A DNA stretch of 64,000 bases from an uncultured Bacilli bacterium (GCA_934131175.1 CAKOZD010000004.1:60014-124013); one strand, 5' to 3'; counted from the first letter of the stretch, positions 42,588 through 51,471 are shown. Notes: generated from the letters alone by a model not told the origin. Numbers and translations are program-made.

Positions 42588-44243
42588 TCATTTGAATTTT
42601 TTTTCTAAAAATAAATTAAATATGTAATATGAAATATCTTCATGAGATAAATCCAGGTTTTTAAATGCTTGATAAAGTCTACTTATATCATATTCTCTTA
42701 GTGAATTTGATAATTTTTCTTTTTCTTCTGATACTTTTTCTTTTGATATTTCATTTTTATAAATTTTGTTAAAATCAATAGTATCAATTATAGATGTTGC
42801 GTAATACTCATTTTTATTTGTAGAATTATTTTTTTGAATATTATTTATTATGCTGTAGCTTAGAGTAATTCCTCCATCTGTTAATAGTTTGTCAAGTTCT
42901 ACATCATCAAAGTTGAATAATAAATCAATTAGTTTTTGTTGATTACTTGAGGAGTAAAAGTTAGCATATTTGTCTTCTATTCCTAAATTAACTGATTCAC
43001 ATATTTTATAACCATTATTGTTAATTCTATCAATTATTTTATTATTTATTGGAACTGTTTCATTTATTAACATCTCTGATAAATTAGTATTTCCAGTAAT
43101 TGATGTGATAATGTCAGAGTAATCATATGCTTCTCTTCTTGCTTGAGCTAAATAATAACAAAATTCTATTATAATTTTTGCTTGAGTATAGTTTATTGAC
43201 CCTCCTGTAATATTGTATACTTCTTCAATTGAAAGTAAGTTATTATCTAATTTCTTTTTATAAAAAATTGGTGATGTTTTAGAATCAATATGACAATCTA
43301 TAGTATCTGTTCCATTAGTAAAAACAATTTTATTACCTATATTTTTTATATCATATCCTTTATTAAACATTTCAAGTGCTTTCGATTCAAGATTTTTTAC
43401 ATCTTCATTATCTGGATGCTTTTCTTTTAATTGTTGAATAATGGCAAATAGGTTCATCATTCTTTTAGAGGCATATTGAAATTTATCTCTTGGTATGTCT
43501 TTATAATGAATTACTTCTCCTGATGAAAAAGCTCCACCTATTGTTGATAATAAGGACTGATTTGTTTCATTTTCTGAAATAATACTTGGTATAATTCCCG
43601 TTACTTCTAAAATTGTTAATTTAGCAATTAATTTATTATATTCTAATTGTTGTTTTGAAGTAAAATATTGTTTATTTTGAAATCTTGACATAATATTTTT
43701 TTCAAAATTTCTATGCTTACATAATACTGATATTATATTAAGTATGTCATTATTATTTTCTATATCATCTATTTTTTTAATTATATTTAATGTAGGTTTA
43801 TCAATATTTTTTTCTTGTAATGCTTCTTCGATTTTTAAATATACTTCAAAAAGCATATAATCTCCTGCATAAACTAAATCTTGATCTCCTGTTTTTGGAA
43901 CTTTTATTACAGCATATTCATCAAAATAATCAGAGCCATAATCTAGAGAAACATTGGCATTTGTACTTAGTGATATACAATTTGTTTCTTTAAGATAATG
44001 AATTTTTATATGATCATATATTTCTTCTAGAGAAATTTCTGAATCTTTATCATATTTTGCTTTTCCATGTTCTTCTTCATATCTTTCTCTATCTGTTCTA
44101 ATTCTTTCTATATCTTGTTTTGTTTCATAGAAATGATTAAGAGCATCCGCATGATCTGCTTTATTTAGTGCTCTATATACATAATAGTAATTTTCATCTT
44201 CTAAAACATTAAATTTGTTCATTTCAAATAATTCTGAGTTCAT
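42588..44243 (-). CDS. Possible ADP-ribosyltransferase-like protein paired with the helicase
   Basis: 551 aa. Residues ~15-140 carry YYYVYRALNKADH (Arg24), NCISLSTNANVSLDYGS (Ser91-Thr94) and GDYMLFEVYLKIEE (Glu133), an order resembling the Arg...S-T-S...Glu pattern of R-S-E ADP-ribosyltransferases. The C-terminal Glu-x-Glu is not complete, so the call is tentative. The remaining ~400 residues are helical, Asn/Lys-rich, without membrane segments. It ends with TGA 24 nt before the helicase start. SD AAGGAAGG precedes ATG 44243. It could be a toxin or modifier regulated by the helicase; that is inference. Confidence 0.6.
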   Translation of the reverse strand: MNSELFEMNKFNVLEDENYYYVYRALNKADHADALNHFYETKQDIERIRTDRERYEEEHGKAKYDKDSEISLEEIYDHIKIHYLKETNCISLSTNANVSLDYGSDYFDEYAVIKVPKTGDQDLVYAGDYMLFEVYLKIEEALQEKNIDKPTLNIIKKIDDIENNNDILNIISVLCKHRNFEKNIMSRFQNKQYFTSKQQLEYNKLIAKLTILEVTGIIPSIISENETNQSLLSTIGGAFSSGEVIHYKDIPRDKFQYASKRMMNLFAIIQQLKEKHPDNEDVKNLESKALEMFNKGYDIKNIGNKIVFTNGTDTIDCHIDSKTSPIFYKKKLDNNLLSIEEVYNITGGSINYTQAKIIIEFCYYLAQARREAYDYSDIITSITGNTNLSEMLINETVPINNKIIDRINNNGYKICESVNLGIEDKYANFYSSSNQQKLIDLLFNFDDVELDKLLTDGGITLSYSIINNIQKNNSTNKNEYYATSIIDTIDFNKIYKNEISKEKVSEEKEKLSNSLREYDISRLYQAFKNLDLSHEDISYYIFNLFLEKKFK

Positions 44244-44263
44244 TTTTATACCTTCCTATCTTA

Positions 44264-44290
44264 TATTAAGTATAGCAAAGTTTTTAATTT
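44264..44290 (-). promoter_or_regulatory. Probable promoter of the ART-like/helicase operon
   Basis: Minus-strand TATACT preceded by TG at the extended -10 position, with a weak TTCAAT 17 nt upstream. It lies about 25-50 nt before ATG 44243. Confidence 0.4.
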
Positions 44291-44299
44291 TATTGAACA

Positions 44300-44328
44300 A
44301 AAAAAGATAGAACAGCTTTTCTACCTTT
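44300..44328 (-). terminator. Terminator of the glycosyltransferase gene
   Basis: Minus-strand AGGTAGAA/TTCTATCT (G-T pairs) followed by seven T. Confidence 0.75.
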
Positions 44329-44341
44329 TAATTTATTTTTA

Positions 44342-45346
44342 TTAATTTTCTTCTAGTACACTTTCATATACTTCTTTTAATTTTTTACCTACTGTTTTTA
44401 TATCTCTTTCTTCTGCTACTTTGTATGCTTCTTCTGTTAAATCAGGTAATTCATTATTAACAATTTTTACTATTTTTTCTTCAAATTCATCTACATCTTT
44501 TGCCTTATAAACATTTACTCCGTCTTCTAACCAATCTTCAAATATTGGAATATCTCTAATTAGAGCTTTTGTTTTACAAGCACAGGCTTCGATTATTGGT
44601 ATTCCTTCTGTTTCTTCAAATGTTGGGAAAATATATAAATCGCAGCCATTCATTGCTTCTATTATTTTTTCTTGTTCTACATAACCAGCAAATGTAAGAT
44701 TATCAAGTTTTGTATTAACTGCTTTTCTTACTTCTTTTGTTGCAGCAGACAGTGGACTATATCCAAACCAAATAAATTTATAGTCTTTTAGTCTTTTTGC
44801 AAGTTCTACAAAGTCTACTATTCCTTTTCTTTCTATATATAATCCTATACCTATTATTACTTTGTCATCTTCTTTGAAGTTATATCTTTTTCGAAATTCT
44901 TTTCTTTGTGACTTATCACATTTAAACTTTTCTAATTCAATTCCATTTGAAATAGCATATATTTTTTTCTTTATTCCATATCCTTCTAATAATCTTTTAG
45001 AATATGGTGTTGGCGTAATGATGACATCTCCTAATGAATAGCATTTTATTAACCATTTCTTAAAAGCAGGAGAAATTTGTTTACAAAAAATAAATCCATT
45101 CTTAAAATCTTCTTCAGTTGAATGTGCATGATAAACTATTTTTTTTCCATGTTTCTTTTCCATTTTAGCAAGGGCAAAAGAATTTGGTCCATAAAAGTTA
45201 ACATGTAATATATCATAATCATCTTTTATATTAGTCGTGTATGGTACTCCTACACTTTCAAGTGCTTTTTCTTGATGGCGAATTGCTTTTCCTAAACCGC
45301 TTTTTGAGAATAGTTTCTCACCCTCTGTATAAAGACATACTTTCAT
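44342..45346 (-). CDS. GT4 glycosyltransferase, CpoA/diglucosyl-diacylglycerol synthase-like
   Basis: 334 aa. The N-terminus MKVCLYTEGEKLFSKSGLGK and the phrases HVNFYGPNSFALAKMEKK, YHAHSTEEDFKNGF and ISNGIELEKF match CpoA of Streptococcus and the Acholeplasma diglucosyldiacylglycerol synthase, GT4 enzymes that add the second sugar to monoglycosyl-diacylglycerol at the membrane. The donor-binding E-x7-E region reads EETEGIPIIEACACK. ATG 45346 is chosen because homologues start with MKV-type sequences and GGAG lies 7 nt upstream. The gene for the first sugar transfer is not in this window. Confidence 0.85.
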   Translation of the reverse strand: MKVCLYTEGEKLFSKSGLGKAIRHQEKALESVGVPYTTNIKDDYDILHVNFYGPNSFALAKMEKKHGKKIVYHAHSTEEDFKNGFIFCKQISPAFKKWLIKCYSLGDVIITPTPYSKRLLEGYGIKKKIYAISNGIELEKFKCDKSQRKEFRKRYNFKEDDKVIIGIGLYIERKGIVDFVELAKRLKDYKFIWFGYSPLSAATKEVRKAVNTKLDNLTFAGYVEQEKIIEAMNGCDLYIFPTFEETEGIPIIEACACKTKALIRDIPIFEDWLEDGVNVYKAKDVDEFEEKIVKIVNNELPDLTEEAYKVAEERDIKTVGKKLKEVYESVLEEN

Positions 45347-45384
45347 TTCCTCATCTCCGTCTTCTTCATTATATCTTGGAAGAG

Positions 45385-45409
45385 AAAAAAAAACAAGCAT
45401 TGCTTGTTT
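45385..45409 (-). terminator. Terminator of the PrsW-like gene
   Basis: Stem AAACAAGC/GCTTGTTT, loop AAT, ending in nine or so T, directly after the stop at 45410. Confidence 0.85.
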
Positions 45410-46204
45410 CTAGTCCCTCGGTTTACCACATCTTTCGCAAAATTGTCCTTCTACTCTTGCTCCGCAATTTGAACAAAATGCTGTGTCATCTTTTAATTTT
45501 TTATTAGCAAGAGCAATCTCATTTAATTTGCTTAGGGATAATTTGTATAGAACTACTACAAAAATTAAAAATACAAAAACAAAAATATCATATCCAGACA
45601 TTAAGCAAAAATCATATATTCCATGAAGAAGTGCAGGTATTGCGATACTTAAAAATATATTTTTTCTCTCTAGTTCTTTGCTATTTCTAGTTGAGCAAAT
45701 TTTTGCAACACTTAAATAGTAACCCATAAATATCGCATCACATGCATGTCCTGGTACTGCTGATACAGCACGTAGTATTGCAGTTAGAAAGTCCATATTT
45801 CCAAAGACATAAACTATATTTTCAAAGAAAGCAAATCCAAGGGAAACAAATACTGAATAAACTACAATATCATATACTTCATCAAACTCTTTGTTATTGT
45901 ATCCCGATAGATATACCATAATCCATTTACATACTTCTTCTACTAAGGCAACTCCTATAAAACAATATAATATTGTATCTATAAATGTACTTTGATTTGT
46001 ATGATTCATAAATGGTAAAAATTTTTCAAGACCAAATGATACTAAAAGTACTAAAAAACAAGAAAGTATTCCAAGCCCAAAAAATTTTATTAAAAGACCA
46101 AATGGTTCTTTTGTTTTATCTTTGTTATATACATACATTAAAATTAATATTACTGGTAGTGCTGCTAAGAAAAACAATATTGTTGTTGAATCCATTCCAA
46201 GCAT
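45410..46204 (-). CDS. PrsW-family intramembrane protease with C-terminal zinc ribbon
   Basis: 264 aa with six to eight membrane segments. The family motifs GVALVEEVCKWIMVY (E-E-x-x-K), FFENIVY and PGHACDAIFMGYYL (His, Asp) are present, together with PALLHGIYDF. PrsW is a glutamic-type intramembrane protease that cleaves anti-sigma factors such as RsiW in Bacillus. The C-terminus carries a zinc ribbon C-x2-C ... C-x2-C (CSNCGARVEGQFCERCGKP), an addition not in Bacillus PrsW. Substrate unknown. A terminator follows. Confidence 0.85.
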   Translation of the reverse strand: MLGMDSTTILFFLAALPVILILMYVYNKDKTKEPFGLLIKFFGLGILSCFLVLLVSFGLEKFLPFMNHTNQSTFIDTILYCFIGVALVEEVCKWIMVYLSGYNNKEFDEVYDIVVYSVFVSLGFAFFENIVYVFGNMDFLTAILRAVSAVPGHACDAIFMGYYLSVAKICSTRNSKELERKNIFLSIAIPALLHGIYDFCLMSGYDIFVFVFLIFVVVLYKLSLSKLNEIALANKKLKDDTAFCSNCGARVEGQFCERCGKPRD

Positions 46205-46285
46205 CTAATCAACCCCTATTCTTGTTTTAGTATATCATGTTTTTTTAATTATTTTTTTATTTTAGTAAATTATTTTTTTTATTTA

Positions 46286-46315
46286 CATAAAAAAACAATC
46301 ACCGAAGTGATTGTA
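46286..46315 (-). terminator. Terminator of tRNA-Arg
   Basis: Perfect stem ACAATCAC/GTGATTGT, tetraloop TTCG on the minus strand, then a run of T. Confidence 0.9.
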
Positions 46316-46324
46316 ATATCAAAA

Positions 46325-46401
46325 TGGTGTCCTGGAGGCGACTCGAACGCCTGACCGATCGCTTAGAAGGCGATTGCTCTATCCAGCTGAGCTACCAAGA
46401 C
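46325..46401 (-). tRNA. tRNA-Arg(TCT)
   Basis: 77-nt cloverleaf on the minus strand starting GTCTTGGTAGCTCAGCTGGA, anticodon loop CTTCTAA (anticodon TCT), T-arm GCGTTCGAGTCGC and encoded CCA. Confidence 0.97.
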
Positions 46402-46429
46402 ATTTCCAACTGACATCTACGATTATACA

Positions 46430-46456
46430 ATAAAAGCACTTGTAAAACAAGTACTT
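46430..46456 (-). terminator. Terminator after gerM
   Basis: Minus-strand AGTACTTGT/ACAAGTGCT (one G-T pair), loop TTT, then TTTT. It lies between gerM and tRNA-Arg. Confidence 0.65.
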
Positions 46457-46471
46457 TTTTTAATTTTTCTT

Positions 46472-47365
46472 CTATTTTTTTGTAATAAAATCAATTTTTT
46501 TAGAATTTGTCTCAAAATAAACTACATTTACATCATAATTATCAAATACAGAATATGCAATTGTATTTAAAATTTCTTTAGATATTTCTTTATTTTCATC
46601 TAATAAATATTCATTAAAATTTAAAAATAAGATATTAGCTTCTTCTCTATAATTTATTAATTTAGTATTTTCATTTAAATAACTTATTAAATTATTATCG
46701 GTCTTTTTTAATTCATCTACTATTATTTCTATTTTTTCTCTTTTATCATTTAAATACTTTGTTACTGGGACATAATAATTTTCATTAGAAATTTTATCTA
46801 TATAATAAACTACTACTTTATTAATATCATATCTAGTATTAAATAAATATTTATTATTTATTCCAATATTTTTATTTAATATTTCATTGTATCCTGATAA
46901 AGGTATTCCTTCTACTTCTATTTTTACATTTTTTATATCATTTAGTTCAAGTAGAGAATAGACAACTCCTGTTATTATTAATTGTTTGTTTTTCTCGTCA
47001 CTTAAGAATTCTTTAGAAAAATTAAGTGTTACTAAATCATTGTTTTGTTTATAACTTAATAATTTAGTATTCTTTGGAATATAAGAGTTTAGACCAACTG
47101 GTGTTTTTTTATTTGTAATAGTTAGATAATTAATAAGATTGGGAATTATGTTTTTTCCATTCTCTAGAAAAATATTTGTCTTTACTAGATAGTTATCTTC
47201 ATTTTTCAAATACACCTCATTGGTTGTGATATTAGATATATTTTCTATTTCTACATTTGTTCTTAATGTATTATTTTTTTCATATGTAGTTATTGTAAAT
47301 ACTGTTAGTATTATAAACATTGTTATTGTTGTATTAAATATTTTTCTTAGTATTTTTGTACGCAT
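46472..47365 (-). CDS. gerM: GerM-like sporulation/germination protein (two GerMN domains)
   Basis: 297 aa. An N-terminal membrane segment (~13-28) precedes two GerMN-type domains: ~45-180 (VTLNFSKEFLSDEKNKQLII; LLELNDIKNVKIEVEGIP) and ~190-297 (NILFLNFNEYLLDENKEISK). GerM in Bacillus is needed for cortex formation and germination and helps anchor the SpoIIIA-SpoIIQ channel. The Cys lipobox typical of Bacillus GerM is not obvious. gerE is just upstream, as in Bacillus. SD AGGTGAT precedes ATG 47365. Confidence 0.85.
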   Translation of the reverse strand: MRTKILRKIFNTTITMFIILTVFTITTYEKNNTLRTNVEIENISNITTNEVYLKNEDNYLVKTNIFLENGKNIIPNLINYLTITNKKTPVGLNSYIPKNTKLLSYKQNNDLVTLNFSKEFLSDEKNKQLIITGVVYSLLELNDIKNVKIEVEGIPLSGYNEILNKNIGINNKYLFNTRYDINKVVVYYIDKISNENYYVPVTKYLNDKREKIEIIVDELKKTDNNLISYLNENTKLINYREEANILFLNFNEYLLDENKEISKEILNTIAYSVFDNYDVNVVYFETNSKKIDFITKK

Positions 47366-47389
47366 TATATCACCTAATTAATAGTATGA

Positions 47390-47412
47390 AAAAACGTACT
47401 AAAAAAGTACGT
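47390..47412 (-). terminator. Terminator of gerE
   Basis: Minus-strand AAACGTACT/AGTACGTTT with a 5-nt T-rich loop and TTTTTT after it. Confidence 0.85.
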
Positions 47413-47616
47413 TTAAATAGTTATTTCTTGGAGTTTTAATAATTCTACGACTGCTGCTGCTCTTCCCTTTACTCCTAGTTTTTGCATAACATTAGAAATA
47501 TGATTTCTTACTGTTTTTTCACTTATATTTAATTTATTAGATATTTCTTTTGTTGTATTATTTTCTATTAGTAAATTAAATATTTCTTTTTCTCTAGGAG
47601 TTAAAATTATATTCAT
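47413..47616 (-). CDS. gerE: Spore coat transcription regulator GerE
   Basis: 67 aa, a stand-alone LuxR-type helix-turn-helix. LTPREKEIFNLLIENNTTKE, LNISEKTVRNHISNVMQKL and GVKGRAAAVVELLKLQ are nearly colinear with Bacillus GerE (74 aa). GerE is a DNA-binding regulator acting with SigK RNA polymerase on coat genes late in the mother cell. SD TAGGTGAT precedes ATG 47616. A SigK-type promoter lies directly upstream, the same regulation as in Bacillus. The coat genes at 35.8 kb are plausible targets. Confidence 0.95.
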   Translation of the reverse strand: MNIILTPREKEIFNLLIENNTTKEISNKLNISEKTVRNHISNVMQKLGVKGRAAAVVELLKLQEITI

Positions 47617-47630
47617 TTTATCACCTAGAA

Positions 47631-47657
47631 TATTTTATGTTCTATTAAGTATTAAGT
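47631..47657 (-). promoter_or_regulatory. SigK-type promoter of gerE
   Basis: On the minus strand AC (47656-47657), exactly 16 nt, then CATAAAATA (47631-47639), matching AC-N16/17-CATANNNTA. The known SigK control of Bacillus gerE supports it. Confidence 0.72.
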
Positions 47658-47662
47658 GTGGG

Positions 47663-48154
47663 TTATTTTTTTTGGAATTTTACAGTTATATTTAATTTAT
47701 TTGTATCATTTCCTTGTATTAGACGCATTATGTTATTCGCAAGACGTTTATTTTGTTCTTTTGAGATACATATTACTTCTATATCTTTATTATCTATTTT
47801 AGTAAAGCAATCTATATTTAGTTGTTTTTTTATTTCTTTTTCTAGTTTTTCTTCTTTACTTTGTATTTCATTTAAATATTTTAGTTGCTCATAAATATTG
47901 TTTTTTTCAGTTGTTGTTATTTCTGTTTTAGTTAATTCTTTTTCTAATTTTTCTTTTGATGTTTTTCTTGTTTCTTCTAAACTTACTCTAAGAGCAGTTA
48001 ATGGGTTTTCTTCTTCTTTTACTACTGGTTCTTCTACTTTGTCTTTTATTTTAATTTTATCTAGGACATTGCTTGGTAATGTCACATAATAAACTCCTAG
48101 AATTAGTATTAAACTAAAGAGAGTTAAGAACCATAAATTATTTTTATTAATCAT
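47663..48154 (-). CDS. spoIIIAH: SpoIIIAH-like channel protein
   Basis: 163 aa. The N-terminus NKNNLWFLTLFSLILILGVY and YYVTLP match SpoIIIAH, a single-pass mother-cell membrane protein that forms the feeding channel with SpoIIQ. A Glu/Lys coiled coil (~40-115) precedes the C-terminal ring-building domain (CFTKIDNKDIEVICISKEQN; NIMRLIQGND). The other spoIIIA genes are not next to it, so the operon is split in this genome. SD TGGAGGA precedes ATG 48154. Confidence 0.82.
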   Translation of the reverse strand: MINKNNLWFLTLFSLILILGVYYVTLPSNVLDKIKIKDKVEEPVVKEEENPLTALRVSLEETRKTSKEKLEKELTKTEITTTEKNNIYEQLKYLNEIQSKEEKLEKEIKKQLNIDCFTKIDNKDIEVICISKEQNKRLANNIMRLIQGNDTNKLNITVKFQKK

Positions 48155-48185
48155 TTATTGATTCCTCCATTCACTTAATACTATG

Positions 48186-48217
48186 AAAAAAAAATTAGAA
48201 TATTCAAAATATTCTAA
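48186..48217 (-). terminator. Terminator of the DUF5684 gene
   Basis: Perfect 10-bp stem TTAGAATATT/AATATTCTAA followed by nine T on the minus strand. Confidence 0.88.
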
Positions 48218-48226
48218 TCTTTTAAA

Positions 48227-49042
48227 TTAATTTACTTTTGTTCCACAATTTTGACAGAACATATCTCCTTGAGATACTTTTCCTCCACAGTTTGGACAAA
48301 AACTATTTTGTTGTGGAGTATCAAGAATTTCTGTTTGTTGTACTTGTTGTGGTTGTACGTTTACTTGATTTGTTCCTTGTTGGAAATTTGCTTGTTGCAT
48401 ATTTTGATTATTCATTTGTTGGTTAAAGTTTGGTTGTTGTGGTGCTTGTTGTGTGTTCATATTCATATTATTTTGATTTACTTGTCCATTATTTTGATTT
48501 CTTCCTGTTCCATCATCTTTGATATTTAATGTATCTAAGATAAATTTCATAACTGGGTCATTTACTGGTGTTGGTCCAACATATTTTGCACTTCCCATAC
48601 CCATCATTGGATATGTTATAAATGAGAAGAAGAATGTTGCTACTCCAAAACCTGTATCTTTTCCAAAACATTTAGCTAAACTAATTGCTAGTATTACTCC
48701 AAAATAAATTGTATTTGCAGATACTACTAGGCTTAAAATACTACTAATTGCATCATTTCCTATTATTCCATCTATTACTCCAATTACAAATGAAACAATT
48801 ATTAATTCTAGTACCCAATATGGGCTTAATCCTGAAATTTTACATAATGTCCATTGATTATAAAATGGAATTAAACTTTTCCAACCACTTTCTCCTGCTT
48901 TTGTAAGCATTTTCCATGTACCAATTAGTTTTAGTATTGCTATTACTAAAAAAATAATGATAAAAACGCCTATAAACATCATTATTCCTGCGATTAATCT
49001 ACCCGCAACCCCTGCTGTTGTTGAATAATCCATACTACTCAC
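48227..49042 (-). CDS. DUF5684-like membrane protein with zinc ribbon
   Basis: 271 aa. Membrane segments at ~15-38, 70-90, 95-115 and 120-150; KAGESGWKSLIPFYNQWTLC is a DUF5684-type signature. A Gln/Asn-rich linker (~185-240) leads to a zinc ribbon CPNCGGKVSQGDMFCQNCG. Function unknown. GTG 49042 with SD AAAGGA is the likely start; ATG 49033 is an alternative. It overlaps the upstream ynbB-like gene by 8 nt. Confidence 0.75.
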   Translation of the reverse strand: MSSMDYSTTAGVAGRLIAGIMMFIGVFIIIFLVIAILKLIGTWKMLTKAGESGWKSLIPFYNQWTLCKISGLSPYWVLELIIVSFVIGVIDGIIGNDAISSILSLVVSANTIYFGVILAISLAKCFGKDTGFGVATFFFSFITYPMMGMGSAKYVGPTPVNDPVMKFILDTLNIKDDGTGRNQNNGQVNQNNMNMNTQQAPQQPNFNQQMNNQNMQQANFQQGTNQVNVQPQQVQQTEILDTPQQNSFCPNCGGKVSQGDMFCQNCGTKVN

Positions 49043-50285
49043 TCTTAATCCTTTCTACTGCTTTCATTAATCCTAATTTACCATAGGGATACGTTAAAGC
49101 TCCTTGCATATAGGCAATATATGGGGCTCTCACTGGCCCATCACATGATAATTCAATTGATGATCCTTGGGTAAATGAACCACTTGCCATTACTATTTTA
49201 TCTATATATCCAGGAGTTTCAACTGGTTCTACAACTGCATTCGCATCAATTGCTGAACCTTCTTGAATTCCTCTGGTAAATTCAATTAATTTGTCTTTAT
49301 CTCTAAAGATAATATTTTGAACAATGTCTGCTCTATCATCTGTATACTTAGGTTCTACATCATAGCCTAATTTTTCAAGTACTCTACTTGCAAGTGTTGC
49401 TGTTTTTAGAGCAGATGCAACTACGCTTGGAGCCATATATATTCCTTGAAGAATTTGTCTATTAATACCTAAGCTTGGTCCTACTTCTCTTCCTTCACCT
49501 GGTAGAGTTAGTCTTTCTCCTGCTAGTTCTACTAAATCATGTCTTCCAGCAATATATGCACCATTCGGAGCTATTCCTCCGCCTAAGTTCTTTATAAGAG
49601 ATCCTACCATTATATCTGCACCTACTGCAGTTGGTTCTTTTTCACTTACAAATTCGCAATAACAATTGTCTACCATTACAATTATATTTTTATCTATACT
49701 TTTTATTAATTTAATTACTTTTTCTACTTTGTCTATTCCAATACTTTTTCTTGTAGAATAACCTTTACTTCTTTGAATCTCTATTACTTTTACCTTATTA
49801 TTTTTTAGAAATTCTTCTATTTTTTCATAATCAAAATCATCATTTACTAATTCTATTTGACTATATTTTACTCCAAAGCTTTGAAGAGAACTACTATTTT
49901 CTTTTATTCCTATTACTTCGTCTAACGTATCATATGGTTTACCACTAATACTTAGAAGTAAATCATTTGGTCTTAATAGTGCAAAGAAACAGACATTTAA
50001 AGCATGAGAACCAGATATAAATTGATTTCTAACTAAAGCATCTTCTGCACCTAATACATCTTTAAATACTTTTTCAATTATTTCTCTTCCATAGTCACCA
50101 TAACCATATCCTGTTGTTTCATTAAAACATGATTCTGAAACATTATTTTTATGAAAAGCATTTAATACTTTTAAACTGTTAATACAAGATGCTTCATCAA
50201 TTTTTTGAAATAATTCGTGGCAATCTTTTTCTGCTTCTTTTACAAGTTTTAATGTCTCTTCACTTATTCCTAACTCACTATACAC
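49035..50285 (-). CDS. PLP-dependent methionine gamma-lyase family protein (YnbB)
   Basis: 416 aa of the YnbB / 'aluminium resistance' family: FNETTGYGYGDYGREIIEKV, NQFISGSHALNVCFFALLRP, VMVDNCYCEFVSEKEPTAVG and the PLP-lysine region GSLIKNLGGGIAPNGAYIAG. The fold is that of Cys/Met metabolism PLP enzymes; the substrate is unknown. The start is GTG 50285, with a weak SD. The SDR gene ends just upstream (14 nt), so they share an operon. Confidence 0.88.
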   Translation of the reverse strand: MYSELGISEETLKLVKEAEKDCHELFQKIDEASCINSLKVLNAFHKNNVSESCFNETTGYGYGDYGREIIEKVFKDVLGAEDALVRNQFISGSHALNVCFFALLRPNDLLLSISGKPYDTLDEVIGIKENSSSLQSFGVKYSQIELVNDDFDYEKIEEFLKNNKVKVIEIQRSKGYSTRKSIGIDKVEKVIKLIKSIDKNIIVMVDNCYCEFVSEKEPTAVGADIMVGSLIKNLGGGIAPNGAYIAGRHDLVELAGERLTLPGEGREVGPSLGINRQILQGIYMAPSVVASALKTATLASRVLEKLGYDVEPKYTDDRADIVQNIIFRDKDKLIEFTRGIQEGSAIDANAVVEPVETPGYIDKIVMASGSFTQGSSIELSCDGPVRAPYIAYMQGALTYPYGKLGLMKAVERIKSE

Positions 50286-50299
50286 TTTCTCACTTCTTT

Positions 50300-51043
50300 C
50301 TAATTATTATATTTTCCTCCATCAACTCTAATTATTGAATCATTTATATAACTTGATTTTGTACTTGCTAGAAACATAACTACTCTACTTATTTCTTCAG
50401 GTTCTGCAAATCTTCCAAGTAAGATTTTTTTATTTTCTTCAGTAATTTGTTCAATACTTAAATCTTTATTCATTGGAGTTTTTACCCAGCCTGGACAAAT
50501 ACAGTTTACTGTTATATTTGGTGCTAATTCTCTTGCAAAATTATGTGTTAGAGAAATAACACCTGCTTTTGATGCATCATAATCACAACTTTCTGGATAA
50601 TATGTATCTATAGCATTTGTTGATGATATATTTATTATTTTACCATATTTTTGGTCTAACATCACTTTTCCTACATATTTACTTACTAAATATGTTCCAA
50701 TTAGGTTTACATCTAATACTCTTTTAAACTCTTTTATATTCTTATCCATTAGAAGACTGTCTCTTGCAACACTTGCATTATTGACTAAAATGTCTATACC
50801 ACCGAATACTTCTATAATCTCATCTACCATCTGTTCTACTTCTTCTTCTTTTGATATATCACATTTTATTGTTAGTACTTCTACATCATAATTTTCTTTG
50901 ATATATTTTTCTAATTCTTCTGCTTCATCTTCATGATGACAATAATTTATAACAACATTAACTCCTGCTCTTGCAAAGTCTTCAATACAACTTTTACCAA
51001 TTCCTCTATTACTCCCTGTTACTAAAGCAACTTTTCTTTTCAA
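50300..51043 (-). CDS. Short-chain dehydrogenase/reductase (FabG-like)
   Basis: 247 aa classical SDR. Cofactor motif VALVTGSNRGIGKS, NNAS in LVNNASVARDS, catalytic Ser in INISSTNAID, and Y-x-x-x-K as YDASKAGV; the C-terminus VDGGKYNN is FabG-like. It reduces a carbonyl using NAD(P)H; FabG (3-oxoacyl-ACP reductase) is likely but no other fab genes are nearby. Start TTG 51043 lies 10 nt after GGAG; a TTG five codons earlier lacks an SD. Confidence 0.85.
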   Translation of the reverse strand: MKRKVALVTGSNRGIGKSCIEDFARAGVNVVINYCHHEDEAEELEKYIKENYDVEVLTIKCDISKEEEVEQMVDEIIEVFGGIDILVNNASVARDSLLMDKNIKEFKRVLDVNLIGTYLVSKYVGKVMLDQKYGKIINISSTNAIDTYYPESCDYDASKAGVISLTHNFARELAPNITVNCICPGWVKTPMNKDLSIEQITEENKKILLGRFAEPEEISRVVMFLASTKSSYINDSIIRVDGGKYNN

Positions 51044-51048
51044 ATAAA

Positions 51049-51471
51049 TCAACTCCAACTATTCTCTAAATTACTAATATAAGTTTCAAAATTTTCCATA
51101 TCTTCAACATTTACAAGTGTTGAGTATGTTTTTCCTTTAGATACATATATTACTGTAGGTTCTTCTATATCATCACTTGAAATATCTAATTTATATAGTA
51201 CTTTTTTATATCTTGCTTCATCTGTTGAATCAAGGTCTTCATAAACATAATTTTTGTTTTTCAAATATGACTCAATATTCTTAGTCATCTCTGTATCTTT
51301 ATCTTTAACAACAATTAAGAAGGATTCTTCTTTAGAAATTCTATTAAGTATATTTGATTCTTTATAATTAAATTTATTTATTACAGCTATTAGTGATGGA
51401 ATAAAGAAAAGTAAAAATATACCTAGTCCCATTAATATTTTTTTCTTTAATTCAATTTGTTCTTCAGTCAT
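51049..51471 (-). CDS. Single-pass membrane protein with thioredoxin-like domain
   Basis: 140 aa: one membrane segment (~residues 12-29) and a domain FLIVVKDKDTEMTKNIESYL ... EEPTVIYVSKGKTYSTLVNV that resembles a thioredoxin/glutaredoxin fold including the likely cis-Pro (EPTVIY). No C-x-x-C is present, so redox catalysis is unlikely. Function unknown. SD TAGGTGTG precedes ATG 51471; the SDR gene follows. Confidence 0.65.
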   Translation of the reverse strand: MTEEQIELKKKILMGLGIFLLFFIPSLIAVINKFNYKESNILNRISKEESFLIVVKDKDTEMTKNIESYLKNKNYVYEDLDSTDEARYKKVLYKLDISSDDIEEPTVIYVSKGKTYSTLVNVEDMENFETYISNLENSWS

